In this document: positions 8,443 through 16,991 of the stretch, piece by piece | Position numbering within the stretch: position 1 is the stretch's first letter | Layout of the letters: every line of letters begins with the position of its first letter | From: Canicola haemoglobinophilus | GTDB taxonomy: Bacteria > Pseudomonadota > Gammaproteobacteria > Enterobacterales > Pasteurellaceae | Reading direction: 5' to 3' | NCBI RefSeq assembly: GCF_002015075.1 | Contig: NZ_MUXZ01000028.1 | Coordinates: 34,740 to 63,776 of the forward strand | DNA: 29,037 bases | The notes under the pieces: model-generated | Seen by the model: the letters and a program-made list of their open reading frames with translations, nothing else | Databases searched by the model: none | What the model was told of the DNA's origin: nothing | Made by a program: the position numbers and the translations under genes

Positions 8443-9753
8443 TTAGTCTAAATGAGCTTCAGACGCCACTTCTTCACCATTTAATTTTTTCAACATTGAC
8501 TCAGTGACAAGAATGACTTTGCCAGTGCTACTTACACGGAAACGCTTACGATCTTCTTCAATATCAACACCAATTACTGTGTTATCAGGAATGACTGAAT
8601 GACGATCAATAATACAGTTACGTAAAATACAGTTTTTACCAATAGTTACTTCAGGTAGTACAACTGAATATTCTACTTTGGTGCCTTCTTGAATTTTCAC
8701 TTTATCAAATAATACAGAATAGCTAATTTCCGCATCTGTAATCACACAACCACCAGAAATAAGAGAATTATCTACAGGTTTAATATTTTGTTTTCTATAG
8801 AAGAATTTTGATGGATAGGTTTGTGCTGGATTACCTCTAATTGGCCAGCGTTGATCATAAATATCCAATTGTGGATTTTCTGAAACTAAATCAATATTTG
8901 ATTGCCAGAAACTATCTAATGTACCCACATCACGCCAGTAAATTTCACCATCTGTATTACGTCCCATGCAAGAGCGGCTAAATGGGTGTGCATATAAAAC
9001 TTCTTCTTCTAAAGATTTTGGTAGAATATCTTTACCAAAGTCATGTGATGTATATGGTGTATTTACTTCACGCATCAATACGTCATATAAGTAATCTGCA
9101 TCAAATACATAAATACCCATTGAAGCTAAAGAAGTGTCTGGTTTATTTGGAATAGCTGGTGGATCTTTTGGTTTTTCCACGAATGCTTTAACTTTCAAGT
9201 TTTCATCTACAGCCATAACCCCAAACTCTGAAGCCTGTTCACGAGGAACTTCAATACAACCTACAGTACATTTTGCACCACTTGATACATGGTCTAATAA
9301 CATTTGGCTATAATCTTGTTTGTAAATATGGTCACCGGCTAAGATAAGAATATATTTTGGGCAATAGTGATCACGGATAATCGCCATGTTTTGATAAACA
9401 GCATCAGCTGTACCACGATACCAAGTAGAGTCATCAATTTGTTGACGAGCTGGCAACATATCAATAAATTCGCCACGCTCTTGTGGTAAAAATGACCAGC
9501 CTTTTTGTAAATGGCGTAATAAAGAATGTGCAGCATATTGTGTTACCACACCAATGCGGTTTAAACCAGAGTTAATACAGTTTGATAATGCAAAATCAAT
9601 AATACGGCGGTTACCACCAAAATATAACGCTGGTTTAGCACGTTTGTCTGTCAGTTCATGAAGTCGTGAGCCTCGACCTCCAGCGAGAATTAATACTAAG
9701 GTATCTTTAACAAGTTCATATTTACTTAGATTTTTAGCGATACTATTACTCAT
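8443..9753 (-). CDS. glgC: Glucose-1-phosphate adenylyltransferase (ADP-glucose pyrophosphorylase)
   Basis: Makes ADP-glucose from ATP and glucose-1-phosphate, the committed and normally allosteric step of bacterial glycogen synthesis. It has 436 residues (E. coli 431). Visible are the nucleotide-binding LILAGGRGSRLHELT (from residue 21), RAKPALYFGG, WYRGTADAVYQN, ILAGDHIYKQDY, the sugar-phosphate lysine in FVEKP, and YWRDVGT; a left-handed beta-helix domain occupies the C-terminus. Notable: the position of E. coli Lys39, bound to the activator fructose-1,6-bisphosphate in the FGGKFR motif, is Asn48 here (FGGNRR). This predicts altered or lost activation, an inference. The ribosome site AAGGAGT is strong. 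A palindrome straddles the glgX stop just upstream, and a strong hairpin follows. Confidence 0.97.
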   Translation of the reverse strand: MSNSIAKNLSKYELVKDTLVLILAGGRGSRLHELTDKRAKPALYFGGNRRIIDFALSNCINSGLNRIGVVTQYAAHSLLRHLQKGWSFLPQERGEFIDMLPARQQIDDSTWYRGTADAVYQNMAIIRDHYCPKYILILAGDHIYKQDYSQMLLDHVSSGAKCTVGCIEVPREQASEFGVMAVDENLKVKAFVEKPKDPPAIPNKPDTSLASMGIYVFDADYLYDVLMREVNTPYTSHDFGKDILPKSLEEEVLYAHPFSRSCMGRNTDGEIYWRDVGTLDSFWQSNIDLVSENPQLDIYDQRWPIRGNPAQTYPSKFFYRKQNIKPVDNSLISGGCVITDAEISYSVLFDKVKIQEGTKVEYSVVLPEVTIGKNCILRNCIIDRHSVIPDNTVIGVDIEEDRKRFRVSSTGKVILVTESMLKKLNGEEVASEAHLD

Positions 9754-9788
9754 AGCAACTCCTTATACTTTAATTTTATACTCACGAC

Positions 9789-9806
9789 TAACTCAAGATT
9801 GAGTTA
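9789..9806. repeat. Short palindrome at the glgX-glgC junction
   Basis: TAACTCAA-GA-TTGAGTTA is perfectly symmetric with 8-base arms. It overlaps the glgX stop codon (9804-9806) and lies 36 bases before the glgC start. In RNA it would form a small stem-loop; as DNA it could be an operator. Its role is unknown. Confidence 0.45.
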
Positions 9807-11792
9807 TTCACTTATTTTCTGTAACACACAAAAAGCTAAATCAGTTAAATCTAACTGTTCCTTTTGTAAAAATGCTACTTCTGAATTGCACAAAATTTCC
9901 CAATTACCTTGAGGCAATGAAAATTTTTGTAAATTTGCTTTGGCATTAATAACAAACAAATATTTGTTATCCAGCAAAATCTGAAACGCCTTAATGTCTT
10001 TATTATGCCAATCTTTTAACGACATATTTTCAGCATCAACATTTAGCCAAGAGACATTGCTTTCTTGCCACCAATTATCTTGTTGCAAGCTTGGAATTTG
10101 CTTGCGCAAGGCTATAACTTGCTTGGTTAAAGCAAAAAGATCTTGCTCAAAATGCTGCCATTTCAACCAAGTTGTTTCATTATCTTGGCAATACGCGTTA
10201 TTGTTACCATTTTGAGTATTGCCAAATTCATCGCCAGCTAACAGCATTGGCGTACCATTGGATAGTAATAAACTCATTAAAAGTCCACAGCGACTTAAAT
10301 AACGAGCCTCTTCAATATGTGAATTAGTGTCTTCATTACCTTCGACACCATGGTTATAGCTATAATTTTCACTACGTCCATCTCGGTTATCTTCGCCATT
10401 TGCAAAATTGTGCTTTTGGTTATAACTCACCAAATCTCGCAAAGTGAAACCATCATGTGCGGTAATAAAATTAATCGAATTATGCGGACGTTTTTTATTT
10501 CGACGATAAATATCACTTGAACCAGCAAAGCGTTCAGCAAAAATGCCTAACTCTCCACTTTTCCATAACCAAAAACGGCACATATCATCACGAAAATGAT
10601 CATTCCACTCAGCAAAATAATCAGGGAAGTTCCCTACTTGGTATCCGCCTATACCAATATCCCAAGGTTCCGCAATAAATTTCACTTTTTGTAAACTTGG
10701 GACTTGTTCGATTTCTTTAAATAATAAGGCTTGAGCATTAAAATCTGGGGTTTCGCGCCCTAACACAGAAGCCAAATCAAAGCGAAAACCATCAACATGA
10801 CATTCTTCAACCCAATAGCGAAGACAATCTACTACCCAGCGACGCCCTATCTCAGTTGATAAATTAAGGGTATTCCCACAACCAGTTAAGTTAAAATAAT
10901 TTCCAGTTTCGTCCTGCCAATAATAAGTCCGATCATCAATTCCTCGTTGGCTAAAGGTTGGAAAATGCTTTTCTGATTCCACGGAATGATTGAATACCAC
11001 ATCTGAAATGACTTCAATACCCGCTTGATGTAATGCTTTTACCATAGACTTAAATTCAGTTAATGGCGTGGTATTTGTTTGCTTTGAGCAATATTTAGGT
11101 TCAACAGCAAACATGGCTAAGGGACTGTAACCCCAATAATTTTGTAGCCCTTTTTCCTGTAAGTGCGGTTCATCTAAATGATAATTTATTGGCAATAATT
11201 CCACCGCACTTATGCCTAACTCTTTTAAATAAGCAATGGCATTGGGGTGCGCTAATCCCGCATAAGTCCCTCGAATTTCTGCTGGAATATCCTCGCGTAA
11301 TTGCGTAAAACCTTTGACATGAAGTTCATAAATTATACTTTCAGCCCAAGGCGTTTGAGGCAGAATATCATTTTCCCAATCAAAAGATGAAGATGTGATT
11401 AAGGCTTTTGGTGCTAAATGCCCATTATCTCGTTCATCATTGAGCAAGAACCAAGAACGATTTTCTTCGCTACTTAAATCTGGCTTACCAGTCACCGATC
11501 TTGCATAAGGATCTAACATCAATTTATTTGGATTAGATAAAGAACCTTCTTTGCCATAAATGCGAAACCCATATTCAGTACCATAATCCAATCCACTTAG
11601 CCAAATGTGCCACACATTTTCAGTGCAATACATGGGAAAACGAGTTTCTTGAGTTGAACCTTGTTTAAAAATACAAAGTTCAACCGCACTTGCTTGTGAA
11701 GAATAAATAGCGAAATTAAATCCTGTGATATTTTCTACATCACATTCTGTACTGCCTAAGGGATATGCTTTACCTAAATTAATCTTACTCAT
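9804..11792 (-). CDS. glgX: Glycogen debranching enzyme (GH13)
   Basis: Hydrolyses the alpha-1,6 bonds of limit dextrins left after phosphorylase trimming, releasing mainly maltotetraose for MalQ/GlgP. It has 662 residues (E. coli 657). The N-terminal CBM48-like domain begins GKAYPLGSTECDVENITGFN; GH13 conserved regions follow: DVVFNHSVES, GFRFDLASVLGR (nucleophile Asp), FIAEPWDIG (acid/base Glu) and NFITAHDGFTLRDL. LAGDEFGNTQNGNNNAYCQD is typical of GlgX. The ATG at 11792 has only a weak ribosome site, so translation may depend on glgB upstream, 36 bases away. It lies inside the operon between glgB and glgC. Confidence 0.96.
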   Translation of the reverse strand: MSKINLGKAYPLGSTECDVENITGFNFAIYSSQASAVELCIFKQGSTQETRFPMYCTENVWHIWLSGLDYGTEYGFRIYGKEGSLSNPNKLMLDPYARSVTGKPDLSSEENRSWFLLNDERDNGHLAPKALITSSSFDWENDILPQTPWAESIIYELHVKGFTQLREDIPAEIRGTYAGLAHPNAIAYLKELGISAVELLPINYHLDEPHLQEKGLQNYWGYSPLAMFAVEPKYCSKQTNTTPLTEFKSMVKALHQAGIEVISDVVFNHSVESEKHFPTFSQRGIDDRTYYWQDETGNYFNLTGCGNTLNLSTEIGRRWVVDCLRYWVEECHVDGFRFDLASVLGRETPDFNAQALLFKEIEQVPSLQKVKFIAEPWDIGIGGYQVGNFPDYFAEWNDHFRDDMCRFWLWKSGELGIFAERFAGSSDIYRRNKKRPHNSINFITAHDGFTLRDLVSYNQKHNFANGEDNRDGRSENYSYNHGVEGNEDTNSHIEEARYLSRCGLLMSLLLSNGTPMLLAGDEFGNTQNGNNNAYCQDNETTWLKWQHFEQDLFALTKQVIALRKQIPSLQQDNWWQESNVSWLNVDAENMSLKDWHNKDIKAFQILLDNKYLFVINAKANLQKFSLPQGNWEILCNSEVAFLQKEQLDLTDLAFCVLQKISE

Positions 11793-11828
11793 GGATATTC
11801 AAATGCCATTAATACGCAAAGTTTTTAT

Positions 11829-14243
11829 TTAACCAGCAACTTTCTTCGCTCTTGATTTTTTTACTTTCGCTTCTGTTACTGCTGTTTCAGATGCAACTTC
11901 TTTACTTTCTCTCTTTTTTACCACCGCACTTTTTGTCTTGGTTGCTTTTTTCGCTTGAGTGGCTTTGGCTTTGGTTGTTTTCTTTTCTGCTGTTTTCTCT
12001 ACAACATCAGCGTCTTCAACTTTTTTGACCGTTCTCGGTTTTCTCGTCTTTTTTGCTTTATGCAATTTGAGATACACTGTTGCTAAAGGAGGAATATCAA
12101 GACTAATAGATTGTGCTTTGTTATGGCTTTCGATTTCTTCAGTCACAATTTTGCTCATATTTGTTGAATTAGAGCCCATATATTGTTGTGCATCAGAGTT
12201 TAAAATCTCAACATATTCGCCAGCAACATTCACACCAAAACGATAATTTTGACGTAGAACAGGCGTGAAGTTACTGATCACAATAATACGCTCATCTTTT
12301 TTACTGCGACGTTCAAAGACAAACACTGAGTTTTGGTGATCATCAACTACAAGCCATTCAAAGCCTTGAGGATCTGTATCTAATTCAAAGAGCGGTGCAT
12401 TTTTTTGATAAATATGGTTAAGATCTCGAACATAATCTTGAACAGCCTTATGCCAACCACCGCCATGAACCTCTTCAAGAAGATACCAATCTAAACTCTC
12501 TTTATAATTCCATTCTCTGCCTTGTGCGAATTCATTACCCATGAAAAGCAATTTTTTGCCTGGATAGCCCCACATATAGCCGTAATATGCACGTAAGTTA
12601 GCAAATTTTTGCCACGCATCACCAGGCATTTTACCGAGCAATGAACATTTACCGTGCACCACTTCATCATGGGAAAGTGGCAATACAAAGTTTTCACTGT
12701 ATTGATAAACCATACCAAAGGTCATTTGGTTATGATGATGTTGACGATAAATCGGATCTTTTTTCATGTAAGACAAAGTATCATTCATCCAGCCCATATT
12801 CCATTTGAAATGGAAACCCAAACCACCTTCATAAGGAGGATGAGTTACACCAGCAAAAGAGGTAGATTCTTCAGCAATAGATACGACGCCTGGCATTTCT
12901 GTGCCAAGTAGATGATTAGTTTGTTTTAAAAACTCAATCGCCTCTAAATTTTCACGTCCACCATATTGATTTGGTATCCATTGTCCATCTTCTCGGCTGT
13001 AATCACGATAAATCATAGAGGCAACCGCATCTACTCTAATACCATCTAAACCAAAGCGCTCCATCCAATACAGTGCATTAGAAGATAAATAATTTCGTAC
13101 TTCATGACGACCATAGTTATAAATCAGAGTATTCCAATCTTGATGATACCCTTCTTTTGGATCAGCATGTTCATATAAAGCAGTGCCATCAAAAGCCACT
13201 AGACCATGTGTATCACTTGGGAAATGTCCTGGAACCCAATCCAAAATAACATTAATTCCAGCATCATGCGCTTTATCAATTAAACGCTTAAAACCTTCGG
13301 CTGTACCAAAACGACTAGTTGGCGAATATAGACCGATAGGCTGATACCCCCAAGAACCATCAAATGGGAATTCTGAGAGCGGTAAAAATTCAATATGGGT
13401 AAATCCCATTTCTTTTACATAAGGAATAAGCTCATCAGCAATTTGATCATAATCTAGCCAAAAATTATTTTCTAAATTGCGACGCCAAGAACCTAAATGC
13501 ACTTCATAAATGGAAATTGGCTGATCTGCTTGATTGGCTTTGCGACGTTGTTCAGTCATTGGCACAATTTCAGGTAAAGCACTGACTTGTGATGCAGTAT
13601 CTGGTCGCAATTGTGAACTAAAGGCATAAGGATCTGCTTTTAAGCGCAATTGATTATTACAATCTAAGAGTTCAAATTTATACAGTTGCCCTAATGATAC
13701 TTTTGGTAAAAATAATTCCCAGATACCACTGGTTTGATGAAAACGCATCGGATGACGACGACCGTCCCAGTAGTTAAAATCCCCTACCACTGAAACACGT
13801 TTCGCATTTGGCGCCCACAAGCGAAAATTCACGCCTGACACACCATCACATTCAGTAAAATGTGCGCCTAGAACTTCATAAGGGCGTTTATGAGAGCCTT
13901 CCGCTAATAACCAATTATCCAGCTCATTAATCATAGGATGGAATGCGTAGGGATCTTCTATTACTTGAGCTTCATTGCCCCAATAGACTTCTAATTGATA
14001 AGCAAAGAAACTATCGCTATTAGGCACAACACCAGCAAAAAAACCACGTTCATCTATTTTTTCTAATTCACAAAGTACATTTTGTGTTTCTTTACTGAGC
14101 ACAGACACTTTATCTGCATCTGGCAATAATGCTCTCACCTCAATCCCATTTGACGTTTCATGCATCCCTAATACAGCAAAAGGATCAGCGTGTTTCCCAT
14201 CGAAAAAAGCATTAATTGTGGCTTGTGATACAAATTTAGTCAT
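11829..14243 (-). CDS. glgB: 1,4-alpha-glucan branching enzyme with a 76-residue Lys/Ala-rich C-terminal tail
   Basis: GH13 branching enzyme: cuts alpha-1,4 chains and re-joins them as alpha-1,6 branches. The core (about residues 1-728) equals the whole length of E. coli GlgB (728), with an N-terminal CBM48 (NFRLWAPNAKRVSVVGDFNYWDGR), and GH13 motifs DWVPGHFP, GIRVDAVASM (nucleophile Asp), IAEESTSF (Glu) and LPLSHDEVVHGK. The core ends PPLATVYLKLH, the normal GlgB terminus. It is then continued by about 76 extra residues (729-804) containing 23 Lys and 4 Arg with many Ala and Thr, ending KKSRAKKVAG, resembling histone H1 or AlgP tails. The tail DNA also carries an uptake sequence (11923-11931). 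The overall total of 804 is unusual for the family. The gene begins 12 bases after malQ, with AGG upstream. Confidence 0.97.
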   Translation of the reverse strand: MTKFVSQATINAFFDGKHADPFAVLGMHETSNGIEVRALLPDADKVSVLSKETQNVLCELEKIDERGFFAGVVPNSDSFFAYQLEVYWGNEAQVIEDPYAFHPMINELDNWLLAEGSHKRPYEVLGAHFTECDGVSGVNFRLWAPNAKRVSVVGDFNYWDGRRHPMRFHQTSGIWELFLPKVSLGQLYKFELLDCNNQLRLKADPYAFSSQLRPDTASQVSALPEIVPMTEQRRKANQADQPISIYEVHLGSWRRNLENNFWLDYDQIADELIPYVKEMGFTHIEFLPLSEFPFDGSWGYQPIGLYSPTSRFGTAEGFKRLIDKAHDAGINVILDWVPGHFPSDTHGLVAFDGTALYEHADPKEGYHQDWNTLIYNYGRHEVRNYLSSNALYWMERFGLDGIRVDAVASMIYRDYSREDGQWIPNQYGGRENLEAIEFLKQTNHLLGTEMPGVVSIAEESTSFAGVTHPPYEGGLGFHFKWNMGWMNDTLSYMKKDPIYRQHHHNQMTFGMVYQYSENFVLPLSHDEVVHGKCSLLGKMPGDAWQKFANLRAYYGYMWGYPGKKLLFMGNEFAQGREWNYKESLDWYLLEEVHGGGWHKAVQDYVRDLNHIYQKNAPLFELDTDPQGFEWLVVDDHQNSVFVFERRSKKDERIIVISNFTPVLRQNYRFGVNVAGEYVEILNSDAQQYMGSNSTNMSKIVTEEIESHNKAQSISLDIPPLATVYLKLHKAKKTRKPRTVKKVEDADVVEKTAEKKTTKAKATQAKKATKTKSAVVKKRESKEVASETAVTEAKVKKSRAKKVAG

Positions 14244-14255
14244 AAAAAAACCTGC

Positions 14256-16367
14256 CTATTTATTTCTTGCCTGATTAATTGTGTTAACTAATGAAAGCAC
14301 TGTTTCATTAGTAAAAATATGTTCTAAAGATTGTGATAATCTCTTCCGCCAGTTCGGGTATTCTGTTGAAGTACCTGGTAAATTAAAAGAAACTTCTTGG
14401 CTGAGTAAGTTTTCTAGTTGCACTCCGATCAATTGCGTTTGACTTTCCGCTAAATATTGATGAATGACCAGATTTAAATTATCGTGCATTGCCATACTCA
14501 AAGCATCTCCCCAGTAATCTGGCGGTAAATATTGATCTCGGTGTAAGGTATTAAGTAATGCTTGTTTATCTACTACTCGCTGATCATATTTTGCTTTTAA
14601 GAAATCCTCTTGCAAAATACCTAACTGCGCAAATAGCTCTAAATCACGACAATGCCAAAAACTTTGTAATGAAGGAAGATCATGTGTTCCAACAGTAGCA
14701 AATGCCTGTAAAGGAAAATGCTCTGCTTTCGGATATTCGTTCATTCCATTAAAATTACGCTGTTCAAAGTAAAGCACAAAATAAGAGAAAACATTAAACT
14801 CATCTAATTTCGACCGCACTTCATCCGGAACAGTCCCCAAATCTTCGCCTACTACTAAGCATTGATTTCGTTGACTTTCAATCGCCAAAATAGCCATCAA
14901 TTCAGCAAAAGGATAATGCACATAAAGTCCATCACTCGCATTTTTTCCTTCAGGAATTAGCCATAAACGGAACAGTCCCATAATATGATCGATGCGTAAC
15001 ACACCAAAATGTTGCATATTGGCTCGTAGCATATCAATAAAAGGTTGGAACCCACGGGCTTTTAAAATTGTTGGATTATAAGGTGGGATATTCCAATTTT
15101 GTCCTACTGGACCTAAAGGATCTGGGGGTGCGCCAACGGAAGCATTAACACAATAAAGCGATTGATCTGACCAAACGTCAGCGCTACCTCTTGAGCTACT
15201 GACTGCTAAGTCCCCATAAATGCCTAGTGACATTCCTTTTTCTAAACATAAAGTTTTTAGCCCAGCTAATTGAGTGTTAGCCAACCACTGTAACCAAACG
15301 TAAAAATCAACTTGTGTTTTATATTTTCTGAATAAATTCTGACGTTCTTTCTGCGTTAAAACTTGCCATTCTTTACGCCAACCTAGCCAGCCAATTTTAT
15401 TCTCATCATCGGGCATCTTTTGATGTTCAATGCTATCAAGTACATCAAATAACGCTTGCAACAATAAAGCATCGCCTTGCGCACTAACAAAGTCGGCAAA
15501 TTGACGGCGTCTTTCAAGAATTTTACTTGCTCTACTACGTTTAAAATAAGCGAATAGTTCTTCTAATGTTGAACGTTTTAATGCCATTACAGCTTGATAA
15601 TCAACAATCTCAGCTTGGCGTAATTGCTCAAGTTGTTGCTGAATATTCTCTTGTTTAAACCAATTCTGCACCTTTTGGCAAAGATTAAATTCAGGTAATT
15701 GATCTACTGCTAAATACAAAAAATTTAGCCAACGTCTTGAAGATGAACTATAAGGACTTGCCCATTCTGGAACGGACGGATAAAGTTGATGTAAAGGATT
15801 AATGCCAACAAAATCCGCCCCTTGAACCGCACTTTGTTTAATCAAATACGCCAGATCAGCAAAATCGCCAATTCCCCAGTTACGTTCTGAAACTAAGCTA
15901 TAAAGCTGAACATTAATTCCCCAAGCTTTTTTACCTTGAAATACTGGTGGTTGGTAAGATTGCTTAGGCGCAACCAAAATGCGCACAACATGGCGACTTC
16001 CATTGACATCAAGATGCAATGAATAATAACCATAAGTTAACGGAGAAAGGATTAATGCTGTCTGATTACCGAGGATTTGGTTTTGATATAAAGAGTTTCC
16101 ATTATCATCATATAAAGAATATTGGATGGGAATAGGAGAAGATAGATTAAGTGGCGCTAAGTCATAACTTATTGGCTCACTTTCACGCACAACTATGACA
16201 TTATCGAATTGTTTATCTTCTGGGTTGATTTTTGTTTGGCTGAGTAACTGAATGAAATAATGTAGATTTTCTGGCTTTGCGTAAATTAAATTACCATCAA
16301 TATCATAATGAGATATGGTAATCCCTACTTTTTCTGCTTCTTGCTGTAATTGATTAGAAATATCCAT
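14256..16367 (-). CDS. malQ: 4-alpha-glucanotransferase (amylomaltase, GH77)
   Basis: Transfers glucan segments between maltodextrins and releases glucose, recycling short chains left by GlgP and GlgX. At 703 residues it is close to E. coli MalQ (694) and belongs to the long enterobacterial type with an N-terminal extension before the barrel. Motifs seen: GINVQLYSLVSERNWGIGDFADL, SPYSSSSRRWLNFLYL, LRIDHIMGLFRLWLIP (nucleophile Asp), LVVGEDLGTVPDEVR (acid/base Glu) and VGTHDLPSLQSFWHCRD. The ATG is preceded by GGAAAG at 4-base spacing. It is the first gene of the glycogen operon, directly behind the CRP-type promoter, and glgB begins 12 bases after its stop. This suggests maltodextrin recycling and glycogen metabolism are co-regulated. 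Confidence 0.96.
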   Translation of the reverse strand: MDISNQLQQEAEKVGITISHYDIDGNLIYAKPENLHYFIQLLSQTKINPEDKQFDNVIVVRESEPISYDLAPLNLSSPIPIQYSLYDDNGNSLYQNQILGNQTALILSPLTYGYYSLHLDVNGSRHVVRILVAPKQSYQPPVFQGKKAWGINVQLYSLVSERNWGIGDFADLAYLIKQSAVQGADFVGINPLHQLYPSVPEWASPYSSSSRRWLNFLYLAVDQLPEFNLCQKVQNWFKQENIQQQLEQLRQAEIVDYQAVMALKRSTLEELFAYFKRSRASKILERRRQFADFVSAQGDALLLQALFDVLDSIEHQKMPDDENKIGWLGWRKEWQVLTQKERQNLFRKYKTQVDFYVWLQWLANTQLAGLKTLCLEKGMSLGIYGDLAVSSSRGSADVWSDQSLYCVNASVGAPPDPLGPVGQNWNIPPYNPTILKARGFQPFIDMLRANMQHFGVLRIDHIMGLFRLWLIPEGKNASDGLYVHYPFAELMAILAIESQRNQCLVVGEDLGTVPDEVRSKLDEFNVFSYFVLYFEQRNFNGMNEYPKAEHFPLQAFATVGTHDLPSLQSFWHCRDLELFAQLGILQEDFLKAKYDQRVVDKQALLNTLHRDQYLPPDYWGDALSMAMHDNLNLVIHQYLAESQTQLIGVQLENLLSQEVSFNLPGTSTEYPNWRKRLSQSLEHIFTNETVLSLVNTINQARNK

Positions 16368-16425
16368 TTTACTTTCCGAAAGATTAAAAAAATAATTAAA
16401 TCGGGTTAATTCTATCTAATCTTAA

Positions 16426-16431
16426 GTTATA
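16426..16431 (-). promoter_or_regulatory. -10 element of the malQ-glgBXCAP promoter
   Basis: TATAAC on the minus strand (5/6 match). The predicted start, about 6-7 bases downstream (near 16419), leaves a leader of about 50 bases before the malQ ATG. No good -35 hexamer is present (TTTAAA at best), which fits an activator-dependent promoter. Confidence 0.55.
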
Positions 16432-16445
16432 AAAGCAAACGCTTT
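16432..16445. promoter_or_regulatory. LacI-family-like palindrome in the malQ promoter spacer
   Basis: AAAGC-AAAC-GCTTT has perfect 5-base arms and abuts the -10 element. Extended on the plus strand (GCAAACGCTTTC) it resembles PurR/GalR-type operators with a central CG-containing core, differing from the PurR consensus GCAAACGTTTTC at one base. Its position, within the promoter spacer, predicts repression. Which regulator binds is unknown. Confidence 0.5.
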
Positions 16446-16451
16446 CCTTTA

Positions 16452-16473
16452 AATTGTGATCTAGTTCAAATAG
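16452..16473. promoter_or_regulatory. CRP (cAMP receptor protein) binding site upstream of malQ
   Basis: TGTGA-N6-TCAAA (16455-16470) differs from the CRP consensus TGTGA-N6-TCACA at one base, and its centre TCTAGT is close to the ideal TCTAGA. The centre lies about 42 bases upstream of the start predicted from TATAAC, which is the class II activator position. Known for the family: H. influenzae has CRP with E. coli-like specificity. This predicts cAMP-dependent control of the whole glycogen cluster. Confidence 0.75.
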
Positions 16474-16478
16474 AAACT

Positions 16479-16922
16479 TTAGGCATTTTCATCAATCACA
16501 AATTCAAACCAATCAATCACATCTTTTTCATGAATACCTTGCTCAATCATAACTCCAGCAAGCTTTACGGAGTTGGAATTACCAGAGATTAACGGATGCC
16601 AATCAAAGAGCGGTTTATTTTCATAAAGTAATCGATAAGCACAGGTATTAGGCAACCAACTAAAATCAGCCAAATTTGCCTTAGTTAATTTAGTACAGTC
16701 TTTTACCAAACTAAAACGTTGTGAATAATTACCGCACTTGCCACTTTCAACATTCAATAAATTACAGGCAATTCTCGTAAAGTACAGTTTTTGACGCTTT
16801 CCTCTGCCTTCAATAAACTTCTGGTAACAACACTTTCCACAACCATCACAAAGTGCTTCCCATTCATCTTCATTCATTTCTAGCAAAGATTTGTATTTCC
16901 AAAATTCAGGGGATAAAGTCAT
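16479..16922 (-). CDS. ycgN: YcgN-family (UPF0260) cysteine-cluster protein
   Basis: 147-residue protein of the UPF0260/YcgN family, function not established. The family mark is a Cys cluster typical of zinc or iron-sulfur binding: CDGCGKCC at 25-32, with further Cys in IACNLLNVESGKCGNY, VKDC and PNTCAYR, and ENKPLFDWHPLISG as a conserved C-terminal stretch. Cytosolic, with no signal peptide or membrane segment. The ATG has only a weak ribosome site (TTAGAAAA). It follows glnS and the small lipoprotein gene beyond an uptake-sequence hairpin; the CRP site for malQ begins 6 bases after its stop. The family assignment is firm; the biochemical role is not known. Confidence 0.88.
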   Translation of the reverse strand: MTLSPEFWKYKSLLEMNEDEWEALCDGCGKCCYQKFIEGRGKRQKLYFTRIACNLLNVESGKCGNYSQRFSLVKDCTKLTKANLADFSWLPNTCAYRLLYENKPLFDWHPLISGNSNSVKLAGVMIEQGIHEKDVIDWFEFVIDENA

Positions 16923-16947
16923 TTTTCTAATTTATATCAGTTTATAC

Positions 16948-16990
16948 AAAAAGTGCGGTTAAAATTTTCTCTATTTCAACCGCACTTTTT
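16948..16990 (-). terminator. Uptake-sequence hairpin terminator after the small lipoprotein gene
   Basis: A perfect 13-bp stem (16948-16960 with 16978-16990) has a 17-base loop; each arm holds one AAGTGCGGT copy and ends in A5/T5. It begins one base beyond the lipoprotein stop codon and ends 26 bases before ycgN. Confidence 0.8.
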
Positions 16991-16991
16991 A

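Noticed and set aside
11795..11815. Six-codon leader-like frame (MAFEYP) whose stop overlaps the glgX start
   Set aside because: No ribosome site in front of it and only six codons; such overlaps arise by chance in AT-rich DNA, so it is not reported as a leader peptide.
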